Positions 36,855 to 49,184 are shown, numbered from the stretch's first letter. The stretch is 64,000 nucleotides of DNA from Stratiolaelaps scimitus (GCA_019614645.1 JABWDB010000002.1:16405501-16469500), one strand, 5' to 3'. The notes: generated by a model from the sequence alone, not told the origin. Numbers and translations: made by a program.

Positions 36855-37655
36855 ATGCTTGTGGCCAAACCAGAATGGAGAGAGAGAGAGAGAGAGAAGG
36901 AGTTTCTCATAAGGGACACGTTTAAGATAAGTGTTCCGTGTACATTATATATAAGACTAGGTGTTGGTCATACAGCTGTACGTAGAGCTTCAGCGCTAGC
37001 TTCCCTGATCGAATTAGCACTAATCGAATATCGATTCATACAGATTAGTGAGTTAATACTAACATATGACACAAGCACGTACAGGATACATATCGCTCTC
37101 AGAGTGAACGAATGCAACGCTGGTCAAGTCGTCCATGTTTTACTGCAGTTCGGCAAATGTTCTCCATCTCCCATCGAGTGTCCCGACAATCAATGGCGGT
37201 GTAGCAGTCGTGTTTCGAGGAACGCTCGGACGTTGGCGGGAACTTCGCCGAGAATCCCCGGAGTCCCCGCGTGTGCTATTGTAACAAAGGACTGAGAGAT
37301 GAGAAGAGTAGCAGGGACGGCGACTAACAGCATTGGATTGGTGCCAACTATCTCGCAGCAAAGAGGGTCACTGTCAAAAATAGGGCAAGGCAGAATGAAG
37401 GCTTCCCGTACGGCGATGGAAACGGACGCCGGCCAGAACAGCAGCATTAGAGGCCCACACTCTCATAGTTACAAGGACGAGAGGCCGAGTTTGCTGTACG
37501 CTGACGTCGACTTCGTAGAAATGGATGATGATCTCGATGTTTGGCTCGTCCCGTACACCGTGCCAGTACGGGCATTTCGTGTAGGTGGGGATATGTGCGG
37601 CGTACGGTTCAGCAGACGGAGGTCTGAATTTGGGGCTCTCACCGTTGACATATGA
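36855..37655 (+). CDS. Two in-frame coding-like segments split by one TGA
   Basis: An ATG-started frame of 146 codons ends in TGA at 37293-37295. After GAG the same frame resumes with ATG and runs another 118 codons to TGA at 37653-37655. Together that is 267 codons with one internal stop. The first part begins with a GA microsatellite read as Arg-Glu repeats, then a mixed region and a Cys-containing C-terminal end. The second has a Ser/Arg-rich start and an acidic Asp-Asp-Asp-Leu-Asp core. No family was recognised. Options are two unrelated chance frames, a disabled gene, separate exons, or stop readthrough. Chance alone could produce such a run in 64 kb. Confidence 0.25.
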
Positions 37656-40600
37656 ATGCGTTTAGTGGTTAACACGAATTAAACACATCATATGGAAGAG
37701 GGGATAATATATAAAAAAAATCGCAAGAAGGAGACAGCGGACTAACATGAGGTCCCTTCAGATCCATTATGATCACTATATAATTGAAGGCGATGGCTCT
37801 TTCTGTCATTTAGAGAGACGTAGCAGCCGCGAGAATTCAAGGCTTGAAGGACAGTGACATCATCCTGTAGCGGACCTCGGCAATATAAGTGGCAGATCTT
37901 GAGGACATTAGTGAAATTTGGTGGCCTTTGAAAAACACAAGTACGTGACCTTACGGGAAGTTTTAGCTATCGTCGTAGCTTGGCGAAATAGTTGGTAAAT
38001 AACATATTTGTATGCTAATTTTTTGCAGTAAAATACAAAGCCACTTCTTTGCCAGATGTTCGTTTGTCTTGAATCTAGAGACACACAATTTTTAGGATTA
38101 TACCTCATGTTTTTTCAAGATATCGCTGGGTATTAAAGCAGAATAGGTGAACTATACAATTAAGCCGGCCTCAATACGAATCCCCTCAGACACAGATATT
38201 CAAACAAAAACATAGTGGCATAGTCGTGCGTTTGTTACACGAACAATCGATCGATTCTCAGATGATGTAACAGATTCCATTAGAGGTTGATCAATGTTTC
38301 ACCGCACAATGGTCAGTGGCAACCATAACGACACATTGTATAATGTGATATACTGTAGAAGCCTCTATTCGGCGAGCTCGCTAAATTGCGAAGCCAGACA
38401 CGACTGGCATAGTGCATGGCGGCACTCTATGCATACACCGATTTTACACGGTCCAAGCTGTTCAGCAAACAGCTCTCAAGGCAACAATAGCGCAAAGATC
38501 GACAAATTCGACTTTGTTTTTGTTTTTCTTCATGACGGCTTCGTAGGAGCAGCAGCAGCAGCAACAGCCTTTTTCGTCAACCAATAGCGAGACACAAGAC
38601 GAATTAACAAGCATTGATTAATCGGACTTCGACAGGCAAACACCAGCAGCAACTCCCGAATTTAGCCCACTCATCCACATTGGCCAGGCTAGCTCATCCA
38701 GCAACCATGTTCGTCTCTGCCTTTACCATTACTGCCAAGCTTCCTCTTAGAGCCAGCAGTTAGCTGGTTATAGAGCAGTTCGCCCGTTCTTGCTGGCGGA
38801 GGTGGAGGCGGCGACTGCCGCCCGCACTAACGCACATCAGCGTAACGTTGGAAGTATGGTAATCTGGGTCATATATATTAAACCTTGAGCTCTCCTCTTC
38901 TTGCGGAGTCGTCGAGACGCGTTCTCCAGACGGCCATGCCGCTTGTCCACCCCCTGAGGTCCGAACATTATCGGTGGTAGATAGCCTGTACATGTGTTTC
39001 TAGGTAGGACGAGACAGAGACAGGTACTAAACGACGATTATATTATTCCACTGGAAGGTTGAACATGAGCGAAGCGTGCGTGGGAGGACGCGTTGGACTC
39101 AGGGGATCGAGGCCGGTGGTGGGTGTTCGTATGCATCAGATGAAAGGAAGAGGCCTGCTGGTTTGTAGAGCCAACCTGTGCGCAGCCGATTGCAATGTGT
39201 AACAGGCCAGCTCTGATGATGGGACTATGACGCAACCGAATTATGATATAAGACACGTGTGGGTTTGATTTCATTGTATTATATATTATTTGCGTGTGTG
39301 TCTGTACCGTTGTCACGATGTGATCTCGCGTAGAACCCATCGCGACTTGGTTGGGTTAAAGTTGGCTCCCCGCGTATAGAAGAAAGAAAGAAAACACAAG
39401 AAAAAGTGATTCCATCACATTTCGAATGTGGTGAAATACTTTGGATATTAGGCTGGATGATGATGATGATGGGCGGCCTCCCTCTTTCTCCCTCTATCTA
39501 GTTACTCGCTTCTTCTTGATCCAGCTTAGCATGGAGATGGATCATATCACTTGAGGATGGCTAGATGCAATTTTGAGTTGCTGTCGTCGACATCGGCGTC
39601 ATCATTGGGTGTTGCCGGCGGCGGCGGCGGCAGCAGTAACCCAATGCTGACCAAGAACATCAAGCGCCGGCGAGAAAGAGAGAGAGATGAAGAGATATTT
39701 GGACGGATACATCGTCCCCTGTTTGTCTGATTGATTGGTCAATTAGACGAACAGGATTTCCCACCAGTAGTTACTGCTGCTGCTGTTGTTGTTGTTGTTG
39801 TAGGCACATGTGCGTGTGTGTAGACGATATGTGCCTCTCCACGAGTCAAGTAACAATTATTGAATCGATTTAATTCGAAGCCGGCTATACATGCGAATTG
39901 TTTCGACTACCTTCGTTATCTCTCTCCTTTTCGCTACAGCACAATCGTCCGCTCATAGCATGGCACTGACCGGAAAAAAAAAGCGCTGACAGCGGTCAAC
40001 CGTATTCTCATTCTCCCCATCGAGGAAGAGTGCCACGTCGTTCCTTCGAAATTCGAACATTGTAACGTGGTAGCAAGCAGAAAAACAGAGCACTTCGTAC
40101 GGGCCTGCAGGGGTTAGTAGAGGATGTTGCTTTGTTCGACGTCGTCGCTGGGTCGGCTCGTTTGCGCTTGGAGAAATAATGTTATTACTCCTATCTCGCC
40201 GACCGTTTCGCTGACATATCGGCCGGAGAAGAGAGAAGCCACAATGGCGTGCCCGTCGTTTTTGTGCATTTGCACAGTAGCAAGAGCAGCGCTTGCGGCG
40301 GCGGCGGCGGTGGTGGCAACTACAGCTGCGGCAGCACTCCGCTTACTTCGATTTGGCTGGTACAAAGCGTATCGCTCAATCAATGTCTTCTCGTGGCGTA
40401 TTGTGGTAGACGGTAGCTGGTAAACAGGGGTATAGCGCGATGATTAAGGTATTAGAAGTTGGGTAACTTTCTTTATATGGTCCATGCCATATGCTGTATA
40501 TATATATATATATATATAGGCACTCACAATTAGAAATTGTAGGGATAAATTGGTAACACATATTGTGCTTTTGTGTTGAGTGGGGAGTGTTCGTACCTCT

Positions 40601-41321
40601 CGCGAGGATATATGATAGATTTCTTTGATAAACGATCAGATAGGCTAACTGGGTCATCAGATTGGATCGTAGCTGACTATTACTAAGTATTCCAATGATT
40701 TTTTTTGTTTTACAGGTAATTATCATCACGGCAACGTTGCAATTATTCCAGCGTCCTTTATCCAACCTAATCAGAGAGAAAGCGAGATCATACAGTTGTC
40801 TAGATAAGTAAGTAGATGTGTGATGCCCTGAAGCACTAATGCACTAAAGCATCGAATTCGGGAGGCGAATTGTAATACTTGTACCAGGCATATATACTCA
40901 TCTTGTATTCCATTCATGTTTGAGACCCTGCCGATATACATACGCTATCGCATGATTGAGTTAATTTTATCGGAATCGGACAACGGCACTAGCGAGGCGG
41001 TAATGCGATCTCTGAACTGTTGAGTCCTACTGATTACTGAGGCGAGTGTTCTACCCCTCTCCCCGCCAACGGTGAACGTTGGAGCCGCGACAAACGCAAG
41101 AGGATTGACTCATCCAACCTTTTTATCTATGTATCGAGGGCAGTGTATAGATGGGGTGCGAGAGAGCCACGTTCGGCTCAACAATCGACAACGGTGGTAG
41201 ATGAGCGCCCATGCGACTTTCGTGTTATCATTTCGCAAGCGCATAGCGTCTCATCGTGATTATCATCATCATTGTTCTAATCTAAAGTCCCTCGTTTCTG
41301 CTTAATACGTCTGCTAGGTAG
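37656..41321. other. No gene recognised
   Basis: Contains a (CGG/CGGCAG) run near 39615, CTG/TTG runs near 39775, a GCG/GTG run near 40290, and a TA tract at 40497-40518. All frames are short. The last 40 bases (about 41285-41321) look like a pyrimidine-rich branch/acceptor region leading to the frame at 41322. Confidence 0.45.
40497..40518. repeat. (TA)n microsatellite
   Basis: Eleven TA units with no attached feature. Confidence 0.95.
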
Positions 41322-41451
41322 TTGTCAAAGAGGATTCTCGCCAAATCTATTGAGGACATGAGTACAGACGACTACGTGCGAATGTATGAAGCGCTGCCGC
41401 TGGCCCCAGATCCTAATCGTGCGACGCAGGCAGGTTTCTGCTTACGGGTCG

Positions 41452-41495
<44 letters not shown>

Positions 41496-42230
41496 TCATG
41501 TTCGGTCTCCTCCTATCGTAGTCAAGATGAAATTGGCGACTATTCTCTTTCGTCGAGTAGAGAAAACATGGAACCTTCCACATGGTCCCCGTTCTCTCTC
41601 ACCGTCTGTCTGTCTGCCTTCCTTCCCGGCAGTCGCGTCACACCGAGTCCCACAGAGCGAGTCTCGACATCTGTGTGCATATCCGTAAGGTGGGACTATC
41701 GAAAGCAAACATACACCGACTGCTGCTGGATGGTATTATACAAATATGCCAGCGATAGCTGTGAGGCCGGTTGGCTGCGGCAATGCCTGGGGTTTCTGAG
41801 CAAGCCTGCCGCGGTGTCGTGTGCCCTGTGCATGATGGTGGCGCCAGCGGCGGTGGTCGTGGTTGTGGCAGTAGTGGCCCTGTATCTATTGTACGCGTGC
41901 GTTCGTGAGAGTTTGTACGGTACATCGGCATCCGTCCGTGCCATCAGTGAGCGCGAGCCAGTGAGCAAGCCAGCATCGTCTGGGGAAAGATTGAAGCGTA
42001 GCTATGATGATGGCCCTTGCCTGTGGTTGGACTCGCCTCTACCGGCAGTATTGTCAACGCTAGAAGGCGAGCTCTACGCCACACGTTGCCAGCGAACTGA
42101 TGTCAGCCAACGGAAGCCTGTCGGTAGGCCGAGCCCATCGAACCCATCCAGCGGTGGTGGGGTGGCACAGAGCTATGGCGATGACGGCGTTCGGCGTTGT
42201 ACAGACAACGCTATAGGGCGCAACGCGTGA
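41322..42230 (+). CDS. Longest open frame (302 codons); candidate membrane protein exon(s)
   Basis: This is the only frame in the window clearly longer than chance predicts. It begins right after an AG (41320-41321) preceded by a pyrimidine-rich stretch, so it looks like an exon rather than a start. The first 37 codons are charged and exon-like, including EDMSTDDYVRMYEALP. A (TA)n tract (41454-41492) then reads as Ile-Tyr repeats. The rest is a Cys-rich segment, one strong membrane helix (about residues 171-195, Ala/Val-rich then Leu-Tyr-Leu-Leu-Tyr) and a polar Ser/Arg/Gly-rich tail to TGA. Alternatively, CAG/GTTTCT at 41433-41434 and TATCGTAG at 41514-41521 bound an 88-nt intron holding the TA tract. 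That splicing changes frame and gives a stop at 41686-41688. No family was recognised. Confidence 0.4.
41454..41492. repeat. (AT)n microsatellite inside the 302-codon frame
   Basis: Thirty-nine bases of alternating AT that happen to keep all frames open. Changes in copy number would shift the downstream frame if it is not spliced out. Confidence 0.97.
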
Positions 42231-42532
42231 CGTGCTATATAATCATAGTACCTACCTGCAGGTCTTGCTATAGTACTACGGGGTGTCCGTGTGTGTGTGT
42301 GTGGACAAGGGAAGAGGAGGCGGTTCCAACGATGAGCTGGGGTAAATACCAGTGGTAGACGGACAGACCCGCGCATGATAGTGGCAATGTATTATATGAA
42401 CATGTGACCTAAATCCTCTCCATCGCCCGACCCCTGAGTCATCCCCCTCGGCTCCCAGTTGCGAGCTGGTCGAAGCCGCTTGTTCGCTTGTAGGCAGGCA
42501 TTGTGGCGGGAGAGGTTTTCTAGTGGAGCTCG

Positions 42533-42898
42533 GTGCCGCTGTACCCTGCACGCTGGCTCAGCTACTACTGGTCCCCCCCGTCCCCCCTCGCGATGCAGCT
42601 CAGCTATCCAACCTGCCGCAGCAGCCTGCCTCGTCACACAATCGCATTGGTAGCTAGTATGCGTTCAGCGAGCAAGTGGGGACCATGGGAGCTTGGCTCG
42701 CTCGCTGGCTTGCCTTCCTTCGTCCGCCTCGCCGATGAGGAGGGTCCACACGAGCGGGGTGCGCTCGTCGGGGACTCTCGTCGTCGCGGACAAAGTCCTG
42801 CTACAGCTTCTGCCGTCGCACTACGAGGCACAACTACTACCAATCATAGGGGTAGCGGCGGTATAGGCAGTAACAGCAGAGGCATTGCTGCTGCTTGA
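42533..42898 (+). CDS. Weak candidate exon, Gly/Ser/Arg-rich C-terminus
   Basis: This 121-codon frame opens with CTG. From an internal ATG at about 42659 it reads as a hydrophilic peptide ending in Gly/Ser/Asn-rich sequence and Ala repeats, with a purine-biased first codon position. It lies about 300 bases after the 302-codon frame on the same strand. The opposite strand is also open for 69 codons. Length is within chance range. Confidence 0.15.
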   Translation: MPLYPARWLSYYWSPPSPLAMQLSYPTCRSSLPRHTIALVASMRSASKWGPWELGSLAGLPSFVRLADEEGPHERGALVGDSRRRGQSPATASAVALRGTTTTNHRGSGGIGSNSRGIAAA

Positions 42899-44540
42899 GA
42901 GCTGCAGCAGCATTGCTGCTACGGTGGTTGTCGTCCTCCTTCACAATCACCTGAGCGAACAAAGCAAGCACGACCTAGGTAGCTGGATGGAAAAGAGAGA
43001 TGGTTCCCGTCGATAGTGAAGGGGAGGGGGATCTGGTGACGAGGAAACAGAGCCAGAGAAAAGAGAACGACGATGGTAGTCGTGAACCTCTGGGTTGGAG
43101 GGCGCAGGGGCTCTGGGGGCGAGGAAGCTCAAGTATCATGGGTTGGACATAGTGCTGTCGTATTCTCCTCTTTCAGCAACAGCAGCACCCGTCGGAGCTT
43201 GTCGCCAGCCACTTGCAGTAAGCCAGCCATCCACTTGCACTACGACGAGTGGCCTTTCGTTCGTTCTATAAAGTGTATTGCACTTATGTAGGTATGAATG
43301 TTGGTATCTGGTCTGCATCAACCCAGATCGAACTCGGACTCACATGACGTAGGATTCGTGGCAGAAGAACGATGCTGCCGACGGCGACGAAAGTGCCAGC
43401 CAGCATGGCTTTGCTCGGTAGCTATTCTGCAGTGCTTGCTGTTCTTGTAAGGCTGCACATAACCATGCGACGTCATCAATCGGTTGGCTGAATTTCGGAA
43501 TTTCAAGATAGACGAATCTATCTACCGCTGCCGAGGGGTTGGATAGCGTATTGGCCTCTACACAGGAGTACTTCGATGATATCATTAAGAGGGAAATTTA
43601 TTCAAAAAAATAAAAGAGAAGCTGAGAGAGGTGAACACCCGCGATCTGCTGAATTCTTGTCTCCGACATCAGGTTTCCCACACAAATCCAGCAGCAGCGT
43701 ACGCTCCCAATTCAATATCGTGGTCGCACAGGGGCCGATTTGCAGATCGACTATGTCACTGCTAACCGCCTAAGTCGCGATGGCTAAAATGATGCGGTCT
43801 TCCCTTGCCTGTGCAGCTACAGAAACAAGGAACTCACGGAATATATACTACGCTTCAGCGAGGACCGATGAGCCAAACTCATGAATGGAGAACCTCTGCA
43901 ACGATTAGCTGCTTGTAGAACGTATGCGAGCTCGGTTCTCCATTGGTATCGATGGCTCTCCTTCACCCTTATTTCGATCGCCCTATTTTTTCGTCTTTTT
44001 TCTCTTGGTGCATCCATTCATCGATGGACATGGGGGCGCAATCGTTTCTTGACGCTGCTCTCTATTAGATATGTCTGTGTACGTATATATCATGGACGTG
44101 TGTTTGCTTGTCCGGCACGTGAATTGGGGACTAGCTACGGCTTTGATCTGCTGCTGATTTGCTCAGGATGTGAAATTTCAGCTGCGTCTTCCACCAATGC
44201 CTGCCATCCTAATCCTGGTAGCGAGAGCATTCATCAGCATTTTCAGTTGCGCTGTACAATCGCAGCAATCGATGCAATGCTGTCTGAAACGTGCATGCGG
44301 CATCACACGTGGGCGTTTGCTGGCGTTATGCAATGGACTGCCGACAACGCTACTCAACTAGACGCAGCGATGTCGAAACAACGCACAGGTGTTCCTATCC
44401 CGTCAACGATTTTCTGTGAGAGATGATAGAAGAAAGACACAGGAACGGAAGGAGTGAGAGAGAGAGGCGAGCGAATCATTGCGGAGGAGTTGTACACTAA
44501 GCCAGAAGGGTCGGATGGCTCCTCGCTGAAGAGATGATTT

Positions 44541-44974
44541 TTACGTGATAGAAGCAGGCAGATGGACTAGCCAAGTTGGTGCAAGCACCGCCTTGGCGAT
44601 CTTGGTCTGTTGGATGTAAAGATTCGCTAACGCAGAGCGAACGGACGGGCGGATATGATTCCGGCGCCGACGGACATTACCGAGTAGTGACGCTATCACT
44701 CCGTCCAGAAGCTTAGGCTCTGCCTGGTCCACGAGTAGCGGCAGTGGCTCCGAACGCAAAAGGGCCTGAAGGGTTGAAGTATGGCCAGTATGATACGGCG
44801 TGTGGCCGCTCGCCTCGCGGCCGGCCATGGATGTCATGGTCGGACGATTCACTGAGGCAAACGTAAGTGGAGCCAGGTCCAGGAGTGGCGGTAGCACTGG
44901 CGACGCCAGCAGCGGCGGAAGTAGCCTGCCTCTCATATCGGCGGAAAACCAGTTTGGGGTATTTTCCCTTTCGG
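44541..44974 (-). CDS. Candidate terminal exon with strong splice acceptor
   Basis: On the minus strand a long pyrimidine tract (about 45020-44977, TTCTTCTTCTTC type, ending TTCTTTCAG) is followed by a frame that stays open for about 144 codons to TAA. The peptide has a Leu/Pro-rich stretch, a polar Gly/His/Thr-rich section, then a Leu-rich amphipathic part with a basic RRRR cluster (near the residues after Leu-Gly-Asn-Val) and a C-terminal Ala-Lys-Ala-Val segment. Codon choice looks like coding DNA throughout. The tetrabasic site could be a proprotein-cleavage or nuclear-localisation signal, which is inference only. No poly(A) signal was found close downstream. The frame continues upstream of the acceptor through the pyrimidine tract as Phe/Leu, which I treat as intron. 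Confidence 0.4.
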
Positions 44975-45674
44975 CTGAAAGAAGGAAGAAGTATGTAAGG
45001 AAGAAGAAGAAGAAATCAAAACGAGAAGAACGTTCCAGGTGCACCAGGAGCAGCGTAATGTGAGTCGGCGCAAGCTGAAGATGAGGGACGGCCGATCGTC
45101 ATCCCGAAGGACAGAGGGGAAAGACCCCCGCGGAAACTGATCTGCTGCTCGAGCTCTTTCTTATAAAGTATCCGAGCCTAAGGTGTCATTCCAGGACTAC
45201 CGACCAGGGCAGGAACATCGACGGACTGGCGGAAGGACCGTACGATCGACTTGGAGCTCTTTCTACTCGTCATCGCGGGGGGGGTCTAGGTTCGAAGCGA
45301 AGACGAGCGGGCCACGTTTGCCTATATCAGTCTGTATGGTCTGCATCTGTTCTCCACTCGGCTCTGTCCATCCTCCGAGCTCGACTCAGCGTAGACAGAA
45401 GCATGGAAGATACCGAATTCCGCCTTCCCAAGTCGCTGAACGCTACGAAGAATTGCCGCGGCGACCATACACCTCTTCTCCGTTTGGCTCTATAGGCCCA
45501 CTCGTTGTGCTTCGCCACGCTCTAGTTCCTCGATACCACCGTCACCTCTTGCAGTGTTCGATACGACTAAGGTGCGTGGTGGTTCCGCTTTACCTACGCA
45601 GGCAGTCACAGACAGATAGAGACAGAACGAGAGAGACGATGGGTCGGCTACTGTTGTTGTATGTTTTCGCGTGA

Positions 45675-45953
45675 TACAGAGTGGATCGAGAGAGCCCACG
45701 ATTGGATATGGCCCAGTCGGTCCACCAGACTACGGGCTGCCTTGCCGCTGCACCCGAAGAGGCTCAGCACCGGCAGCGGCCGAATACCGAAAAGAACGAT
45801 CGGCGTGGTCCTGTACGATCTTACCGCGCTTTGTGCGCGAACGCGGCACGGAGTACAAAGACGGACACCGGGCCTCCGGTGCCGTCGAGGGCGGATTCGG
45901 CCCTCGTAGTTATATTTTATTTATCGGGTAAAAAGGACCGCTGTGTCGATTGA
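45675..45953 (+). CDS. Weak candidate exon, hydrophilic
   Basis: A frame that opens after TGA at 45672 and runs about 92 codons to TGA. It reads as a charged, disordered Arg/Ala/Pro-rich peptide ending in a short hydrophobic patch and Cys. Two other plus-strand frames are open over the same bases, so the choice is uncertain. No signals support it beyond codon feel. Confidence 0.12.
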   Translation, partial: YRVDRESPRLDMAQSVHQTTGCLAAAPEEAQHRQRPNTEKNDRRGPVRSYRALCANAARSTKTDTGPPVPSRADSALVVIFYLSGKKDRCVD

Positions 45954-48050
45954 AGAGCGCTTCGGTAAGGCCGGACACATCGGATACGTGTACTCCATAC
46001 GCGCGAGAATAGGAATGCCAAAGAACAGCAATGAGAAACCTTCATAGCAAACTACACAAGCACAAAGAGGAGGGGGAAAAAGATTCGAATAACATCATCG
46101 TCTGAGCGGGCGAATGCAGTGCTTTGCTTCGACGAGGGTCTGCTCTATCTAAATAGCTATTGTTGTCTAGCTATCCCGAACACACAGGGTGACTGTCTAT
46201 ACGAGAGGACACAATGGACAAGGATGGAGTAGTAGCTATTGATGTTAGCCAAACGATATACTAACCACACTCCGAGTCTCCCCCGTCTGATGTCCGATGT
46301 TTTCCAACCTTAATCGAACGAAATCTTGTTGAACGAAAGCTGATGCACTGAACGTCCACATTTACCCAAATCCATTCGACGAGAGATAGCGGAGTTTATG
46401 TTTTCGACGAGTGGAAGCAGCGCACACGCCGTCGAATTCATCCCGTCCTGTCAGATATCCTGTCGCTTGAACTTGCAACTATTACCCAACCGATTCCTCG
46501 CCACCAGTTCGCTGCAACACAAAAATACGGTACGCACAAACGCTGCTCAGTTCAATACAGTAGATGGCAGTATATGCCAGGAACGTGCGCTCAACATAAC
46601 AGTTTTTCCGCGGATTTTCGACTACCGACCGATCTATGACGACAGCTCCGTTAGAGATTACCCCCTGAGCTCTGTTCGAAACCAAAGTGGAATGATATAA
46701 CGGAACGAGCGGTCGTTGTCGTTGGCGACGGACGAGCCGATGCATCGGCTGATCAGCCAACGTTGGCGGATAATCCTGCAGTGTGATCGGCCCCGTTCAG
46801 TGGAGGCTGGCGTATGGCTGACAGAACAAAGATTCGATCGTTCACATGTCTGTCCGGATTGGGCCGAGAATCCGGCCGATGGTGGAGACTGCTCAGGGAA
46901 AAAGCCGGTGTCGTTCCAGCGGAGGGCGAGCCGGCGCTAGGGAGGGAGGGGGGGGTATGTTTCATCAACGAATTCCAGGAGCTCATCACTACGGTACGCT
47001 GGGCACCACACACATTCGACCGTCATACTGCTATTTCGTGCGTGATGTTGTAGACGATTTGGTTAGAGGAGAGAGAGAGAGATAGAGGAGGGCGGAGATA
47101 GGTAGAGGAGGGCTTACGGTAGAAATATGACGACTACGTGTGTGGTTAGCGCTGGCGTGCTCTACGTCGACGGCTGTGACTTCGTGCTGGTCGCCACCGC
47201 TGCGTAACAGCCGATGTGTAGCTCTGACGTTGGGCCGTTGGCAGTCGAGGCGGACGCGCCATCACCAGCGTGTTGGCGCGCAAACATTTTTATATCAAAT
47301 ACGCTCATATACACGGGCACATACACACATACACAGAGGGTAGTGGCTATAATAAAACCCTAATGATCGAATTCCGAGCTCGTACGACGGCCACTGCTGG
47401 CTGTCGCGATGGTGGCCCATCGAGGTGGTCACGAGCTGACGCTGGAGCAAATGAGTTTTAGGGAAAATTCAACCCACTACCTCATTGAGTGGATCTTCAA
47501 TTCGTGCGTGTACTCTCTTTGTGCGTGAGCGAGTGAGTAAGAGTGTGGATATATATATTGAGATTTTTCGGAACGATTATTAGGAGAGTCATCTGCTCCT
47601 TTGCATTTCGACTGTTACGTGTGCGCGCCGTGTCATGCGACGCGGTTTACGGTGAGCCAACAGCAAGCAACGGCCTAATGATGAGATGTCATCTCTCCAT
47701 ACGTACCGGCCCGGCTCTATTGGCACCCGAAGATTCCGCTCGCTCCCACTTCGTCCTATGCATAAGAAGAAGAGAAATGGCTAGCATGGCTGGCGTATAC
47801 CTTCGCCAAAGGCTATGAGCGCCTATTCGGGGCCCATGAAGCTCGTAACTGGGTGGGTCTGGTCCACTGTGGCGCGGTGAGCCGTAACAGCTGTGCACGT
47901 GCAGCCACACGATGACGGCGTTCGTTTTTTTTTTTCGCTATCTCCTTTCTCCTCTTCTTCCTCATTCTGTTCCTCGATCTGCCCCCGATGTGGCCTCTCC
48001 CTCTCTCTCTCGCTCTACGGCACATTCCGTACACGTATTTCATCCGGCAG

Positions 48051-48318
48051 CTACGGCCAGCATCCTCTGTGGCCGGTAGACGGCTGTGCTGGGACGACAG
48101 AATACCGAGGGGGTGCACTCGCTTTTAGCACTGCGACCGTTGGCTACGACGAGGCGAAGCGCTCACATATTTGCATTGCTAAATTTGCAATGCACGAAGG
48201 AGGGCGGGCCGACCCATTGGATGTGTCTTTTTTTGCAGTCGATGGCGGCGCCGACGGCGGCAGCGGCTTCTTTCGAAAGGAGCGCTTGAGAGGGAAGCAC
48301 TACAACAGCTACACGTAG
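48051..48318 (+). CDS. Candidate exon behind a polypyrimidine tract
   Basis: A T- and CT-rich tract (about 47926-48020) leads to ATCCGGCAG ending at 48050. The frame that follows is open for about 89 codons to TAG. The peptide is balanced, with Gly, Asp, Phe and Tyr and a charged C-terminus, and codons are purine-first. A possible donor GTAGGT overlaps the stop (ACAC/GTAGGT at about 48315), so the exon might end before the TAG. The full frame extends back to 47893 through the pyrimidine tract as Phe/Ser/Leu, which I discount. No family was recognised. Confidence 0.25.
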
Positions 48319-48728
48319 GTGGCCAATCGTCGCCGGATCTGCCGTCGCCATTCCGGTGTGCTTTAGTTACCGCACTTCGTCGAGCGTTTTATCACCAAAT
48401 GGCGCTGGCCTGACGTCACGATATAAATAGTAATGTAAGGAAAAGAGCCGTTTCCAGCCACCGCAAAAACGGTAGAACAACTGAGGGTGACTGGAGGAGT
48501 ATGAGTGTGCGGTCCACCTGCTGGCCGTGCATGTGAACAGACGGCGTCGTCTTTACTCTGCTGTCGAGTCGATGGTCATGATTTTCTCATCTCTGGTGTT
48601 GAAAATCGCCGATGAGGAGTAAGCTCAGATGCTACTGGAGCCGCCTGGAGAAGCTCTTGAATTGGCGCAGCGGATTCGATTCCGCTATTGGTGGTGGTAA
48701 TACCAACGGCAGTAGAGGCAGGAGCAAT

Positions 48729-48929
48729 TCAGGGGTTGTAAAGCTGGAACGTTGTTGGAGAAGCCTTGGAAGCCTTAGTCGGGAGTAATGTTAGGGATAG
48801 TCGCTGCTGCTGCTGCTCTTGCCGCCACCGTTGCTCGGAGTCCAGATCGAACCTCCTATTGACGAGGAGCAATTGGGGGCGGAGGTTTAGATCTACTCCG
48901 TTCTCGTCGCCTTTTGCACCGGCACCCAT
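48729..48929 (-). CDS. Small ATG-started minus frame
   Basis: Sixty-six codons start at ATG and end at TGA. The N-terminus is Gly/Ala/Lys/Asp-rich, the middle Leu/Arg-rich, followed by a Gln run encoded by a CAG tract and a Ser/Thr/Lys-rich end. It reads like a real C-terminal or micro-protein but is short. The CTG/CAG tract (about 48802-48820) contributes part of it. No family, poly(A) signal or splice site was recognised. Confidence 0.15.
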   Translation of the reverse strand: MGAGAKGDENGVDLNLRPQLLLVNRRFDLDSEQRWRQEQQQQRLSLTLLPTKASKASPTTFQLYNP

Positions 48930-49184
48930 TCACATCAGCGTGAGTCTCTCTATGCTTGAGCAGCTCACAGCTGCCTCCAGCGTCAGCCAGTCAGTGAGCA
49001 CCTTTCCAGCTAGCCCTTTCCATTACGTGAACTGTACGATGAGAATAAGGTCGATGTCCGTACCTCCCAATGAGGCTTGAAGAGGTCTGTTATGACGTCG
49101 CCATCGAGCTGCTGCTGGGGCGGACCAGTTCGCCTATAGTACGGGGTGACGTAACCCCCGCCCGGGTCTCGCGTTTGATGGGGC

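Noticed and set aside
37110..37230. Cys pattern resembling an LDL-receptor class A module
   Set aside because: Only part of the cysteine spacing is present, and the acidic calcium-binding motif (CDGxxDCxDxSDE type) is absent.
37480..37530. Tyr-Ala-Asp-Val resembling a reverse-transcriptase catalytic box
   Set aside because: No second Asp at the right place and no flanking reverse-transcriptase motifs; no other mobile-element domain anywhere in the window.
43881..44426. 181-codon plus frame
   Set aside because: The middle reads as patchy Cys/Trp/Phe-rich sequence typical of non-coding frames; length is expected by chance about once in such a window.
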